The notes: a model not told the origin generated them from the sequence alone. Shown: positions 43,257 to 52,310, counted from the stretch's first letter. The stretch is 64,000 nucleotides of DNA from an uncultured Aquimarina sp. (GCA_947489685.1 CANLEM010000001.1:124001-188000), one strand, 5' to 3'. Made by a program: numbers and translations.

Positions 43257-44168
43257 TTGGCAAAAAAAATTCGCATAGGTACCAGAGATAGTGAATTGGC
43301 ACTTTGGCAGGCCAATACAGTTCAAAAAAAACTAGAAAACTATGGTTATCAAAGCGAATTGCTTCCTGTAAAATCTACAGGTGATATCATTTTGGATAAA
43401 CCTTTATATGAGTTGGGTATTACGGGAGTTTTTACAAAAACTTTGGATATTGCAATGCTTAACAATGATATTGATATTGCAGTGCACTCTATGAAAGATG
43501 TACCTACTATATTACCTCACGGAATTGTCGAAGCGGCCGTTTTAGAAAGAGCCAATGTAAATGATATTTTAGTCCATAAAGGTGTCGAATTTTTAGACGA
43601 TAAAGGTACTATAGCTACCGGGAGTTTAAGGCGAAAAGCACAATGGTTACATAAATTCCCTACCCATAATGTTGTTGACTTACGAGGTAATGTAAATACA
43701 CGAATGCAAAAACTCGCTGATAGTGATTGGAACGGGGCTATATTTGCGGCAGCAGGCTTAGAGCGTATTAATTTAAAACCAGAAAACTATATTAATTTAG
43801 ATTGGATGGTTCCTGCACCCGCTCAAGGAGCTATGCTAGTAGTCGCCAAGGAAACAGACGAATATTGTAAAGAAGCACTAAGGCATTTAAATCATTCGTC
43901 TACAGAAATTTGCGTTCATGTAGAAAGAGAGTTCCTAAGAGAGTTAGAAGGAGGTTGTACAGCACCCATAGGAGCTTTGGCAAAAATCCACAATGGAATT
44001 ATTGATTTTACAGGAGTACTACACAGTTTGAATGGTACCCAGAAAATAGAAGTGCATAAAGAGATTAAAGTTGCAGAACGGCTTAATTTTGGAAAAAACT
44101 GTGCACAAGAAATTTTAAATAATGGGGGGAGAGCATTAATGAAGGAGATCAAAGAAATCATGAAATAA
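43257..44168 (+). CDS. hemC: Hydroxymethylbilane synthase (porphobilinogen deaminase)
   Basis: 303 aa. It joins four porphobilinogens into hydroxymethylbilane. The start must be the TTG at 43257: it gives (M)AKKIRIGTRDSELALWQANTV, the normal HemC N-terminus, and no ATG exists before residue 67. The dipyrromethane-binding cysteine is C234 in LEGGCTAPIGA; HSMKDVPT and TGSLRRKAQW are intact. Two nt after hemA, overlapping hemD by one nt. Confidence 0.97.
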   Translation: MAKKIRIGTRDSELALWQANTVQKKLENYGYQSELLPVKSTGDIILDKPLYELGITGVFTKTLDIAMLNNDIDIAVHSMKDVPTILPHGIVEAAVLERANVNDILVHKGVEFLDDKGTIATGSLRRKAQWLHKFPTHNVVDLRGNVNTRMQKLADSDWNGAIFAAAGLERINLKPENYINLDWMVPAPAQGAMLVVAKETDEYCKEALRHLNHSSTEICVHVEREFLRELEGGCTAPIGALAKIHNGIIDFTGVLHSLNGTQKIEVHKEIKVAERLNFGKNCAQEILNNGGRALMKEIKEIMK

Positions 44169-44824
44169 TGATCGAGGCAACCGTGTTATCAACAAAGAAA
44201 TTATCGCTGCCTCAGAAAGGATTACTTCTGAATTCGGGTATGGGTTTTACCGAATATAATGCCATAACAATAGCGTTTATAAAACAAAATTCGACGGCTC
44301 ATATCGCAAATGCAATTTTTACGAGTAAAAATGCGGTTAAGGCGATTTTGGATTCTGAAATAAGCGTTTCAAATTGTTTTTGTGTAGGAGAAAACACCAA
44401 GAAGTTATTACAAAAAAATGATCTTAAAGTGATAGAAGTAGCACAAAATGCTACTAATTTGGCCAAAACCATCGTAAAAAAGTATAAAAATGAAGATTTT
44501 TCATTCTTTTGCGGAAATTTGAGAAGAAACGAATTGCCTGAGCTATTAAAACAGAACAATATTAATTTTAATGAGCATATAGTATACAATACACACCTAA
44601 ATACGAAGAAATTTAGTCGTTTTTTTGATGGGGTTTTATTTTTTAGCCCTTCTGGCGTACAAAGTTATGTTTCGGAAAACACTTTGGATCAAAGTGTAGC
44701 CTTTTGTATAGGAAACACGACAGCTTCTGAAGCAAAAAAATATTGTAAAACTATTGTTATCGCCAATAAACCAACTGTTGAAAATGTTATTGTTCAGGTT
44801 GTAAAATATTTTAATAAGAAGTAA
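44168..44824 (+). CDS. hemD: Uroporphyrinogen-III synthase
   Basis: 218 aa. It closes hydroxymethylbilane into uroporphyrinogen III with ring D inversion. HemD sequences are weakly conserved; the assignment rests on length, the pattern IFTSKNAVKAIL, CVGENTKKLL, VLFFSPSGVQSYV, FCIGNTTASEAKKY, and place between hemC and hemE. Starts inside the hemC stop (TAATG). Confidence 0.92.
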   Translation: MIEATVLSTKKLSLPQKGLLLNSGMGFTEYNAITIAFIKQNSTAHIANAIFTSKNAVKAILDSEISVSNCFCVGENTKKLLQKNDLKVIEVAQNATNLAKTIVKKYKNEDFSFFCGNLRRNELPELLKQNNINFNEHIVYNTHLNTKKFSRFFDGVLFFSPSGVQSYVSENTLDQSVAFCIGNTTASEAKKYCKTIVIANKPTVENVIVQVVKYFNKK

Positions 44825-44885
44825 TTGATGAGGTGGTTATCAAATGTAACAACTTCATTTTTATAATAACGATACTAATAAAAAT

Positions 44886-44902
44886 ATCCTGAATATCAGG
44901 AT
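44886..44902. promoter_or_regulatory. Perfect dyad just before hemE
   Basis: ATCCTGA-ata-TCAGGAT, 7-bp perfect arms, ending 9 nt before the hemE ATG. It sits where a repressor or an RNA hairpin could limit hemE translation or expression relative to hemACD. The motif matches no operator I know. Confidence 0.4.
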
Positions 44903-44911
44903 GCAAAAAAT

Positions 44912-45937
44912 ATGATAAAAAACGATCTTTTTCTTAGAGCCTTAAAAGGAGAAACAGTAGAGCGCCCACCAGTATGGATGATGCGTCAAGCCGGAAGATA
45001 TTTGCCAGAATTTAGAGCGTTAAAGGCAAAATATGATTTTTTTACGCGTTGCAGAACACCAGAGTTAGCTTCAGAAATAACGGTACAACCTATTGATATT
45101 ATTGGGCCAGATGCGGCTATTCTTTTTAGTGACATTTTGGTGATTCCGCAAGCCATGAATATAGAGGTGGAGATGAAAGATGGTATTGGCCCATGGTTGC
45201 CTAATCCTATTAGATCGTTGAAGGATTTAGAACAAGTAGTAGTACCAGATGTGCATGAGGAATTGGGATATGTAATGGAGGCTATAAAATTAACCAAGGA
45301 ACAATTGGATAACCGTGTTCCATTAATAGGCTTTGCAGGTTCGCCATGGACAATCCTTTGTTATGCAGTACAAGGCCAAGGGTCTAAGAATTTTGACAAA
45401 GCCAAAGAACTTTGTTTTTCGCAACCCGAAGCAGCACATAAATTACTTCAGATGATCACAGATACTACGATCGCATATTTAAAAGCTAAAGTTGCAGCTG
45501 GAGTAAATGCTATTCAGGTTTTTGATAGCTGGGGAGGCATGTTATCACCTGTAGATTATCAAGAATTTTCATGGAAATATATTCAGCAAATTGTTGACGC
45601 TTTAAAAGATGAGACCGAGGTTATCGTTTTTGGTAAAGGGTGTTGGTTTGCATTACAGGAAATGGCGCAATCTGGCGCATCTGCATTGGGAGTAGATTGG
45701 ACATGCTCTGCTAGAAACGCACGTTACCTTACAGGAGGAAATATTACACTGCAAGGAAACTTTGACCCATCCCGACTATTGTCTCCACCTGCAGATATCA
45801 AAAAAATGGTAAAGCAAATGATTGATGAGTTTGGTAAAGACAAGTATATTGCCAATTTGGGTCATGGGATTTTACCAAATATACCTGTAGATAATGCAAG
45901 AGCATTTGTAGATGCAGTAAAAGAATATCAAGGATAA
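44912..45937 (+). CDS. hemE: Uroporphyrinogen decarboxylase
   Basis: 341 aa. It converts uroporphyrinogen III to coproporphyrinogen III. N-terminal signature [21 protein letters not shown] with the substrate-binding arginines, then [13 protein letters not shown] with the catalytic Asp, [27 protein letters not shown] and [17 protein letters not shown]. Complete. It lies 87 nt after hemD, with a dyad in the gap. Confidence 0.98.
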   Translation: MIKNDLFLRALKGETVERPPVWMMRQAGRYLPEFRALKAKYDFFTRCRTPELASEITVQPIDIIGPDAAILFSDILVIPQAMNIEVEMKDGIGPWLPNPIRSLKDLEQVVVPDVHEELGYVMEAIKLTKEQLDNRVPLIGFAGSPWTILCYAVQGQGSKNFDKAKELCFSQPEAAHKLLQMITDTTIAYLKAKVAAGVNAIQVFDSWGGMLSPVDYQEFSWKYIQQIVDALKDETEVIVFGKGCWFALQEMAQSGASALGVDWTCSARNARYLTGGNITLQGNFDPSRLLSPPADIKKMVKQMIDEFGKDKYIANLGHGILPNIPVDNARAFVDAVKEYQG

Positions 45938-45940
45938 CAT

Positions 45941-46441
45941 ATGGATCTGTTGGGAGTATTAAAACGGTTAAGCATAGTGCAACTATGCCGATTAGCTGTT
46001 TTAACACTGCGATATCCCTTATATATCATTCCAACAATAAAGGCAACAAAACGAACATTGGATATTTGTGATGAGTATTATGGTGATGCACATCACAAAA
46101 ATGGAAGAGAAAATGCATTTAGGCATGCGCTGTGGAATGTTTTAGTTTGCCGAAATACGTTCAAAATCACCAAAAAGCAACAAAAATCAGTGAATTGGGC
46201 CCAGAAGATAACTGATTTGCATGAAAAACTGGCTCCCAACGAACCTATAGAAAATGTTATGGATTTGCATAATAATGAGATGGGAAGAAAGTTTTTTGAA
46301 AACCTGAAGCATAGTTCTGAGAAAGAAATTATTACCTTTTTACGCAATGCGACGCAAAATGCCAGACAAATAATAACGATAAATGATGTTACTAATTTTA
46401 AAAATGATTTGGTGTATTTTGTAGAAAAACCAAATTTGTGA
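45941..46441 (+). CDS. DUF6973-like protein in the hem cluster
   Basis: 166 aa. It has a basic N-terminus with a short hydrophobic run (LCRLAVLTLRYPLYIIPTIKA). The motifs NGRENAFRHALWNVL and VMDLHNNEMGRKFF, with conserved His/Asp/Asn residues, resemble a putative metal-binding helical family that I remember as DUF6973. It starts 3 nt after hemE and sits between hemE and the EI24 gene, so it is cotranscribed. The role is unknown; the NAFRHALWN and DLHNNEMGR pairs look like an active site. Confidence 0.7.
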   Translation: MDLLGVLKRLSIVQLCRLAVLTLRYPLYIIPTIKATKRTLDICDEYYGDAHHKNGRENAFRHALWNVLVCRNTFKITKKQQKSVNWAQKITDLHEKLAPNEPIENVMDLHNNEMGRKFFENLKHSSEKEIITFLRNATQNARQIITINDVTNFKNDLVYFVEKPNL

Positions 46442-46480
46442 AACAAACAGATGGTTTGATATACTAATTGTATAATCAAT

Positions 46481-46496
46481 GCTGTAAAATTACAGC
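46481..46496. promoter_or_regulatory. Small dyad upstream of the EI24 gene
   Basis: GCTGTAA-aa-TTACAGC, a perfect 16-nt palindrome 36 nt before the ATG. Candidate operator; no promoter consensus is clear next to it. Confidence 0.3.
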
Positions 46497-46531
46497 TAGC
46501 AAAACATAAAAACTAATCAATTTATAACATT

Positions 46532-47320
46532 ATGTTCAAGAATATTATAAACGGAATTAAAGCTTATTTTGGAACGTTTAAACTGATATCGAAACTTGGA
46601 TTATGGAAGTTTTTTGCTATTCCGATTTTAATTAGTGTGATAACTGGATTCATTTTTGTAGGATTGGCGTACTTCTTTTCGGATAATTTAGGAACTTTAA
46701 TTGCCAAAATTTGGCCTTGGGAATGGGGATCAGAGACTTTTGCAACAATAAGCACGTATATAGGAGGGTTGTTTATCTTAGTTCTGGGTCTAGTGCTATA
46801 TAAGCACATTGTTATGGCGCTTTCTGCACCGTTTATGAGTCCCGTTTCAGAAAAAGTAGAGGCTCACTTACTTGGTGAAACTAACCATGAACATCGAAAT
46901 ACTTCGTTTAGACAACAATTATCGAGAGGTATTCGTATTAATGTTCGAAATTTATTAAGGGAATTATTATTCATGATTCCGCTGGTTATTTTAAGCTTTA
47001 TACCCGTTATAGGGATAGTATTTACCATATTCATATTTTTAATCCAGGCATATTATGTTGGATTTGGTAATATGGATTATACTATGGAACGACATTTTGG
47101 TTATAAAGAAAGTATTCAATTTGTAAGAAAACATAGAGGTATAGCCATAGGGAATGGAATCGTATTTGTGTTAATGCTTTTTATACCTATTATTGGTTTT
47201 ATCATAACATTACCGATATCTGTTGTTGCTGCGTCTACAGAAACTGTTAAGATTTTGGATGACAAAAAATTAATGGCAATAAATCATTCTTCAGAAGAAC
47301 CTAAGAAAATAAGCGAGTAA
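46532..47320 (+). CDS. EI24-domain membrane protein (CysZ-like)
   Basis: 262 aa. Four to five hydrophobic segments: about 22-48, 68-92, 140-172 and 200-232. The pattern MALSAPFMSPVSEKVEAHLLG and YYVGFGNMDYTMERHFGYKESIQFVRKHRGIAIGNGI is typical of the EI24/CysZ family. CysZ is a sulfate permease in Proteobacteria, but Bacteroidetes members are uncharacterised. Its presence between hemE and hemF is conserved as I recall. It could serve transport of a pathway intermediate, which is inference. Confidence 0.88.
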   Translation: MFKNIINGIKAYFGTFKLISKLGLWKFFAIPILISVITGFIFVGLAYFFSDNLGTLIAKIWPWEWGSETFATISTYIGGLFILVLGLVLYKHIVMALSAPFMSPVSEKVEAHLLGETNHEHRNTSFRQQLSRGIRINVRNLLRELLFMIPLVILSFIPVIGIVFTIFIFLIQAYYVGFGNMDYTMERHFGYKESIQFVRKHRGIAIGNGIVFVLMLFIPIIGFIITLPISVVAASTETVKILDDKKLMAINHSSEEPKKISE

Positions 47321-47354
47321 AATCGTTGCTACATTATAATGATATCATATCCAT

Positions 47355-48257
47355 ATGAAAGATAAATTTTACACTTATATCCAGGAGTTACAAGATACCA
47401 TAACCTCAAAAATAGAAGAGATTGATGGTAAGGCCAAATTTGCTCAAGACATTTGGAAACGCCCAGAAGGTGGAGGAGGGCGAACAAGGGTAATAGAAAA
47501 TGGTGATGTTTTTGAAAAAGGAGGTGTAAATATATCTGGAGTACACGGAGCATTGCCCAAGGCTATGCAAAGTTACTTTAATGTTGGTGAGGTTGATTTT
47601 TTTGCATGTGGTTTATCTCTGGTATTGCATCCTAAAAATCCAATGGTACCAACAGTACATGCTAATTGGCGATATTTTGAAATGTACAACAAACAAGGAG
47701 ATATCGTAGATAGTTGGTTTGGAGGAGGACAAGATTTAACACCATACTATCTTTTTGAAGAAGACGCAATACACTTTCATAGCATATGTAAAAAATCGTG
47801 TGACAAGCATAATGATGCGTTTTATCCTACCTATAAACAAAAGTGTGATGAGTATTTTTACAATGCGCATAGAGAAGAGGCACGTGGGATTGGCGGTTTA
47901 TTTTTTGATTATTGTAAGGCAAACGATCAAATGTCTATGCAAAGCTGGTATGATTTTGTGACCGAGGTTGGTAACAGTTTTTTGGAAGCTTATGTTCCTA
48001 TTGTTGAAAGAAGAAAAGACTTACCTTATACAAAGAATCAAAGAGATTGGCAAGAAATTAGAAGGGGTCGGTATGTAGAATTTAACCTGGTTCATGATAA
48101 AGGAACTCTTTTTGGACTAAAAACTAATGGGCGAATAGAAAGTATACTAATGAGCCTTCCACCCCACGTACAATGGCGGTATGACTACCATCCAAAACCG
48201 GGAAGCGAAGAAGAAAAACTAGTTAAAGTGCTTAAAAAATCCGTTGAATGGTTATAA
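47355..48257 (+). CDS. hemF: Oxygen-dependent coproporphyrinogen III oxidase
   Basis: 300 aa. It decarboxylates coproporphyrinogen III to protoporphyrinogen IX using O2. Signatures: RPEGGGGRTRVIENGDVFEKGGVNISGVHG, HPKNPMVPTVHANWRYFEM, WFGGGQDLTPYY, EEARGIGGLFFDY, RRGRYVEFNLVHDKGTLFGLKTNGRIESILMSLPP. Complete. Its product is oxidised by HemJ, then HemH; both are in the window. Use of HemF indicates aerobic haem synthesis. Confidence 0.98.
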   Translation: MKDKFYTYIQELQDTITSKIEEIDGKAKFAQDIWKRPEGGGGRTRVIENGDVFEKGGVNISGVHGALPKAMQSYFNVGEVDFFACGLSLVLHPKNPMVPTVHANWRYFEMYNKQGDIVDSWFGGGQDLTPYYLFEEDAIHFHSICKKSCDKHNDAFYPTYKQKCDEYFYNAHREEARGIGGLFFDYCKANDQMSMQSWYDFVTEVGNSFLEAYVPIVERRKDLPYTKNQRDWQEIRRGRYVEFNLVHDKGTLFGLKTNGRIESILMSLPPHVQWRYDYHPKPGSEEEKLVKVLKKSVEWL

Positions 48258-48331
48258 TTTGATTTTTTTTTATTATCTTGCGGGGCAATCATCTAAGACT
48301 TACTTATTTATGATTTAAATATTTAACACAA

Positions 48332-48943
48332 ATGCCCATGAAAAAATTTCTACTATTGCTTACCTCAGTCCTTCTTGTTAGTTGCCAATTATTTGAGCCT
48401 AAAAAGGAAGGGTTTGCTAAATTTTCTAAAAACAAAATCGAATTTAAGAATAATACGATTGTTCTTACGAGTGATTACGTAAAAGCAACCCCAGAAGATT
48501 TTAAGTCAAAAATCAACTCATTAGAGGGTGAATTAAAATTCAAAAATGTTGCGCTTGCCGAATTGAAAAAGATTGAAGACAAAAAAGTTGATTTTGAATT
48601 ATTTGTTGATGCAACTAATATCCAGAATTACGTATTTATCTATACATGTGATTATTATCAGTTCGACGAGCATAGAGCTGCCCGAGTGGTACAAGCACTA
48701 AGTGACCAAATAAAAGATGAAGCAAATACTCAAGAAGTGAATTATAAAAGAATTCACGGTAGGTATTTCTTTACACCAACATCAAAGGTGGTAAAACTTA
48801 AGTACTTAAAAGCCTATAAAAAAGATAGAAGATTTCAGACAGAATATATTGTAGCTTCAAAATCTGGTGGAGTAGGATTACTTATCAGTAACCTTGAAGA
48901 TATTGATTTTGAAAATTCTGTAAAACATATAGCTTCAAAATAG
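48332..48943 (+). CDS. Lipoprotein of unknown function
   Basis: 203 aa (201 if the second Met at 48338 is used). Signal MKKFLLLLTSVLLVSCQLFEP with a good lipobox. The mature part is a mixed alpha/beta sequence rich in Lys (IEFKNNTIVLTSDYVKATPEDFKSKIN, ALAELKKIEDKKVDFELFVDATNIQNYVFIYTCDYYQFDEHRAARVVQALSDQI). No family recognised. It follows hemF by 75 nt and may be read from it or its own promoter. Confidence 0.75.
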   Translation: MPMKKFLLLLTSVLLVSCQLFEPKKEGFAKFSKNKIEFKNNTIVLTSDYVKATPEDFKSKINSLEGELKFKNVALAELKKIEDKKVDFELFVDATNIQNYVFIYTCDYYQFDEHRAARVVQALSDQIKDEANTQEVNYKRIHGRYFFTPTSKVVKLKYLKAYKKDRRFQTEYIVASKSGGVGLLISNLEDIDFENSVKHIASK

Positions 48944-48982
48944 TATTGATAACCCTTGCAAAAGGGATTTTTAGACAATTTT

Positions 48983-49028
48983 AAATGCCGTATCTTAGAC
49001 AAAACAATTTGTCCAAGGTATGGCATTT
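48983..49028. other. Long 21-bp hairpin without a T-tract
   Basis: Arms AAATGCCGTATCTTAGACAAA-type (48983-49003) and its near-complement (49008-49028) pair over 21 positions with one A/C mismatch and two G-U pairs, loop ACAA. No run of T follows on either strand. It is 39 nt after one lipoprotein gene and immediately before the -33 element of the next. It may be a 3'-end processing or RNA-stability element. Confidence 0.5.
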
Positions 49029-49055
49029 GATTTGTATAGCACTTTACGATTTTTG
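49027..49055 (+). promoter_or_regulatory. Promoter of the small lipoprotein gene
   Basis: TTG at 49027-49029, 18-nt spacer, GAttTTTG at 49048-49055, one mismatch from the -7 consensus. Predicted start near 49060, leader about 14 nt. Confidence 0.5.
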
Positions 49056-49073
49056 AGATAATCAAAATTACCC

Positions 49074-49475
49074 ATGCAAAAAATAATAATTTTTATTAGC
49101 GTTTTATGCTGTATTGGTTGTGCTCGATCTGTACCACCAACCCCTGAGAATATTAATAAAATTTTTGCTTCAAAAGATTTTACTTTCGAATTTAATACAT
49201 CTAATGATAAATGTAGATCAATAAGTTTTAGAAATGACTATTTGGTATATAAAAGTGATGCGCCAACATTGCGCAGAGGTATAACTTATGAAGAAGTATT
49301 ACTTATTAATGATTATATTCAAAAAATTGTTCATCTTCATTCAAATGCACTGGATCCAGATACATCTTCACATTATATAATAAAAAACACCGCTTATAAA
49401 GTTGTTATTGTACCTGATCAAGAGGATTATTATTTTGATGTGTTGCTCAAGACTTTAAAACTGGATACTCTCTAA
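49074..49475 (+). CDS. Small lipoprotein of unknown function
   Basis: 133 aa. MQKIIIFISVLCCIGCARSVPP: signal with lipobox IGC at 16. The mature part (NINKIFASKDFTFEFNTSNDKCRSISFRNDYLVYKS, TYEEVLLINDYIQKIVHLHSN) looks like a small alpha/beta domain. No family recognised. Convergent with the histidine kinase gene, 20 nt apart. Confidence 0.72.
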   Translation: MQKIIIFISVLCCIGCARSVPPTPENINKIFASKDFTFEFNTSNDKCRSISFRNDYLVYKSDAPTLRRGITYEEVLLINDYIQKIVHLHSNALDPDTSSHYIIKNTAYKVVIVPDQEDYYFDVLLKTLKLDTL

Positions 49476-49495
49476 AATCCATAATTTAGCATTTC

Positions 49496-50845
49496 CTAAA
49501 AAAACAACGAAAAAGAGGTTTCCTTGTACGGAACAGAATGAACGGTTAAACTGCCACCGTGAAGGTGCATAATTTGCTTAGAAAGACTTAGTCCTATCCC
49601 TGTACCGTCATTTTTGGTTGTGTAAAATGGAACAAAGATTTGATTCATATTTTCGGGAGGAATCCCAGGGCCATTATCGACTACGCTTATGTATTTTTTC
49701 CCTTTATCAGTAGTGCCAGAGATCAGCGATACTTTTCCATCCTCTATCCCTTTTAATGCCTGAATAGCGTTTTTTGTAAGATTAATTAATACTTGAGTTA
49801 CTAGCTTTTCATCGGCAAAAATTTCTATTGTTTCTTCAGAGTTGGTATGATGTATAGAAATTTTGGGCAACTCAGTCTCGGGGTTAATTAGCACTTTTAT
49901 TTTTTCTAATAACTTTTTAACGTCTATAATTTCTTTATCTGGATTGGGAACATTTAAAAAACTACGGTACGATTGCACGAAACTCATTAAATCTTTTCCT
50001 TGTTCCTTAATTACCTCTAGCCCCTTTGCTGTAAGGCGTATTTTACTTTCATCAAGTTGCTCTAATGGTAGAATACCATTTTCATTTACATAATAATTCA
50101 AAATCGATTCAGAAATCGATGTGATAGGTGTAACGGTATTCATGATTTCATGAGTTAATACTCGAATTAGTTTCATCCAAGAATCAGTTTCTTTTTTATC
50201 CAATTCGCTATCAATATCCTGGATAGTAACTAGGTTGAGTATTTCTTGATTTAAGATAATTTCATTTGATTTAATAACCAACTGAATAGTTTCTCGTTCA
50301 TTAGTAAGTTGAAAAAGCCTCCTTTCGAAAGAAGTAAGATCGTTAAACATCTCGTACAATTCTTCATCAACTAACGCCAATTGTTTAAGATGGTTTAAAG
50401 GAGTGTAATTTAATAACTTTTCTACTTTTGGATTGGCAAAAAGAATGTGTCCTTTGGCATTAAAAGTCAGGATACCAATCTCTGCTTGATTTAATATTTC
50501 TTGATAATACTTTTCTTGAGCTTGATTTTTTATGTATACTTTTTGCATCATAGTATTAAAAGAATTAAGACTATGATTTAATTCATTAAATGATTTTGCA
50601 TTACCTTGCTCTGGAAAACTAAGTGTAAAATCTTCATTTTTTATCGAATTAAAGAAGAAAGCAATCTTTCTATTATTTTGATTCAAATATTTAATGAGTA
50701 ACAACGTTTGCGATAAAAATATAAACACTAATATTATGACCCAGGCATAGTATTCTTGAAAAAGAGTGAATGCAATTAACAAAGCATTAATAGCAAGACT
50801 AATAACTCGTATAACAAGTTGAAAATAAAAATTCCTGCTTATCAT
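49496..50845 (-). CDS. Sensor histidine kinase paired with a sigma-54 activator
   Basis: 449 aa. Two membrane segments at about 8-28 and 33-52 with almost no periplasmic loop, then a HAMP-like/linker region and a PAS-like domain (about 112-210, IGILTFNAKGHILFANPKVEKLLNY). H-box with H232 in RVLTHEIMNTVTPITSI, an NtrY-type variant. The ATPase domain has NLTKNAIQAL, DNGPGI and GTGIGLSLSKQIM. It follows the response regulator with a one-nt overlap. Lack of a sensor loop suggests it detects changes inside the membrane or cytoplasm, as for antimicrobial peptide or envelope stress. Confidence 0.93.
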   Translation of the reverse strand: MISRNFYFQLVIRVISLAINALLIAFTLFQEYYAWVIILVFIFLSQTLLLIKYLNQNNRKIAFFFNSIKNEDFTLSFPEQGNAKSFNELNHSLNSFNTMMQKVYIKNQAQEKYYQEILNQAEIGILTFNAKGHILFANPKVEKLLNYTPLNHLKQLALVDEELYEMFNDLTSFERRLFQLTNERETIQLVIKSNEIILNQEILNLVTIQDIDSELDKKETDSWMKLIRVLTHEIMNTVTPITSISESILNYYVNENGILPLEQLDESKIRLTAKGLEVIKEQGKDLMSFVQSYRSFLNVPNPDKEIIDVKKLLEKIKVLINPETELPKISIHHTNSEETIEIFADEKLVTQVLINLTKNAIQALKGIEDGKVSLISGTTDKGKKYISVVDNGPGIPPENMNQIFVPFYTTKNDGTGIGLSLSKQIMHLHGGSLTVHSVPYKETSFSLFF

Positions 50846-52209
50846 TAGTTTTTGAATTTCTTGATTTTATTGTATAAAGTTTGCCTTGAAATACCTAGTT
50901 GATTTGCTGCCGCACTATAATTTCCATTATGCTGATTTACTGCCTTATTAATCATTAGTTTTTCCATTTCATCAAGAGTTTCAAGCCCTACATCTACTGA
51001 GGTGTCTTGGCTGGCATTTAACAAAAAATCAGTAGGTTTAAGGACGTTGCCTTCGGATAAAATTACTGCTCTTTCCATGGTGTGTTGTAACTCTCTGACA
51101 TTTCCCGGCCATGCATATTTTAATAATTTTTCTTCGGCAGCACTATTTATGCGCAATGCTGATTTGCCATATTTTGAAGTATATTTATTTAAATAAAAAT
51201 CTGCCAGTATCAAGATATCATTTTCTCTTTCTCTTAAAGGAGGAACTTCGATATGAATAGTGTTAATTCTATACAATAAATCTTCTCTAAAAATACCATC
51301 TGTAACCATTTGGAGAAGGTTACAATTGGTGGCACAAATTAGACGAATATCTACTGGGATAGACTTATTAGACCCTACTCTCACAATAGTTCGGTTCTGT
51401 ATGGCAGACAACAACTTTGCTTGTGTTTGTAAAGATAAATTTCCTATTTCATCAAGAAATAAAGTGCCTCCATTGGCCGCTTCAAATTTACCTGCACGAT
51501 CCTCTTTTGCATCCGTAAAGGCTCCTTTTATATGTCCAAAAAGTTCACTCTCGAACAAAGTCTCAGATATTGAACCCATATCTACTCCAATAAAAACCTC
51601 ATCTTTTTTGGCAGATGTTCTATGTAATTCTCTTGCAATCAATTCTTTTCCGGTACCATTTTCTCCTGTAATTAAAACATTTACATCTGTTTTAGCTACT
51701 TTTCTAACTAAATCTAATACCGAAGTCAAAGCATTCGAATTTCCAATGATAGAATTACTATCCTGATTGATTACCTGTTTTAGGTGACTTTCTTTTTCTT
51801 TTAATTCGGTGATTTCTTTTTTGGATTTACGTAAAAGAATTGCAGATTTTATTGTAACTAATAATTTTTCGTTGTTCCATGGTTTTAATATAAAATCGGT
51901 GGCCCCTTCTTTAAGAGCCTTTACCGCAAGATCTACGGCGCCATATGCAGTCATCATAATAACCGAAATATGAGGTGCTTTCTTCTTAATTTCTCTGAGC
52001 CAAAATAATCCTTCATTGCCTGTATTCACTCCAGCCGAAAAATTCATGTCTAATAAAACAATATCAAAATCAATTAAATTTTGTACCGAAGATATTTGAT
52101 TTGGATTGGATATAGTTTCAATATGTTTGAATTCGAATTGCAATAAAATTTCGAGAGCACTAAGTACACTTTTATTGTCATCGATAACCAATATTTTTCC
52201 ATCCTGCAT
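50845..52209 (-). CDS. Sigma-54-dependent response regulator (NtrC family)
   Basis: 454 aa. Receiver domain (1-125) with phospho-acceptor D54 in VLLDMNFS and acidic pair D10/D11. The AAA+ domain (about 150-380) has Walker A GENGTGKE at 182-189, and the sigma-54 contact loop reads GAFTDA (229-234) instead of GAFTGA, a variant I recall in other Bacteroidetes. C-terminal Fis-type helix-turn-helix (NYSAAANQLGISRQTLYNKIKKF). It is the first gene of a pair with the kinase and is divergent from the TolC-macB operon, its probable target. Confidence 0.95.
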   Translation of the reverse strand: MQDGKILVIDDNKSVLSALEILLQFEFKHIETISNPNQISSVQNLIDFDIVLLDMNFSAGVNTGNEGLFWLREIKKKAPHISVIMMTAYGAVDLAVKALKEGATDFILKPWNNEKLLVTIKSAILLRKSKKEITELKEKESHLKQVINQDSNSIIGNSNALTSVLDLVRKVAKTDVNVLITGENGTGKELIARELHRTSAKKDEVFIGVDMGSISETLFESELFGHIKGAFTDAKEDRAGKFEAANGGTLFLDEIGNLSLQTQAKLLSAIQNRTIVRVGSNKSIPVDIRLICATNCNLLQMVTDGIFREDLLYRINTIHIEVPPLRERENDILILADFYLNKYTSKYGKSALRINSAAEEKLLKYAWPGNVRELQHTMERAVILSEGNVLKPTDFLLNASQDTSVDVGLETLDEMEKLMINKAVNQHNGNYSAAANQLGISRQTLYNKIKKFKN

Positions 52210-52271
52210 AATATTCCGTTTTTATAAAACAGAATAAAAGTACAAATTAGATATACCATTTGTGATTTTTG

Positions 52272-52310
52272 TGTAAAAAAATTATACATCTAGTGTCTAA
52301 TTTTTTTACA
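52272..52310. promoter_or_regulatory. 13-bp inverted repeat, candidate enhancer site of the sigma-54 activator
   Basis: Perfect arms TGTAAAAAAATTA (52272-52284) and TAATTTTTTTACA (52298-52310), 13-nt spacer. It lies between the regulator gene and the efflux operon. Its centre is about 105 nt upstream of the start that the -24/-12-like element at 52374 would give, the usual distance for NtrC-type enhancers. Confidence 0.55.
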
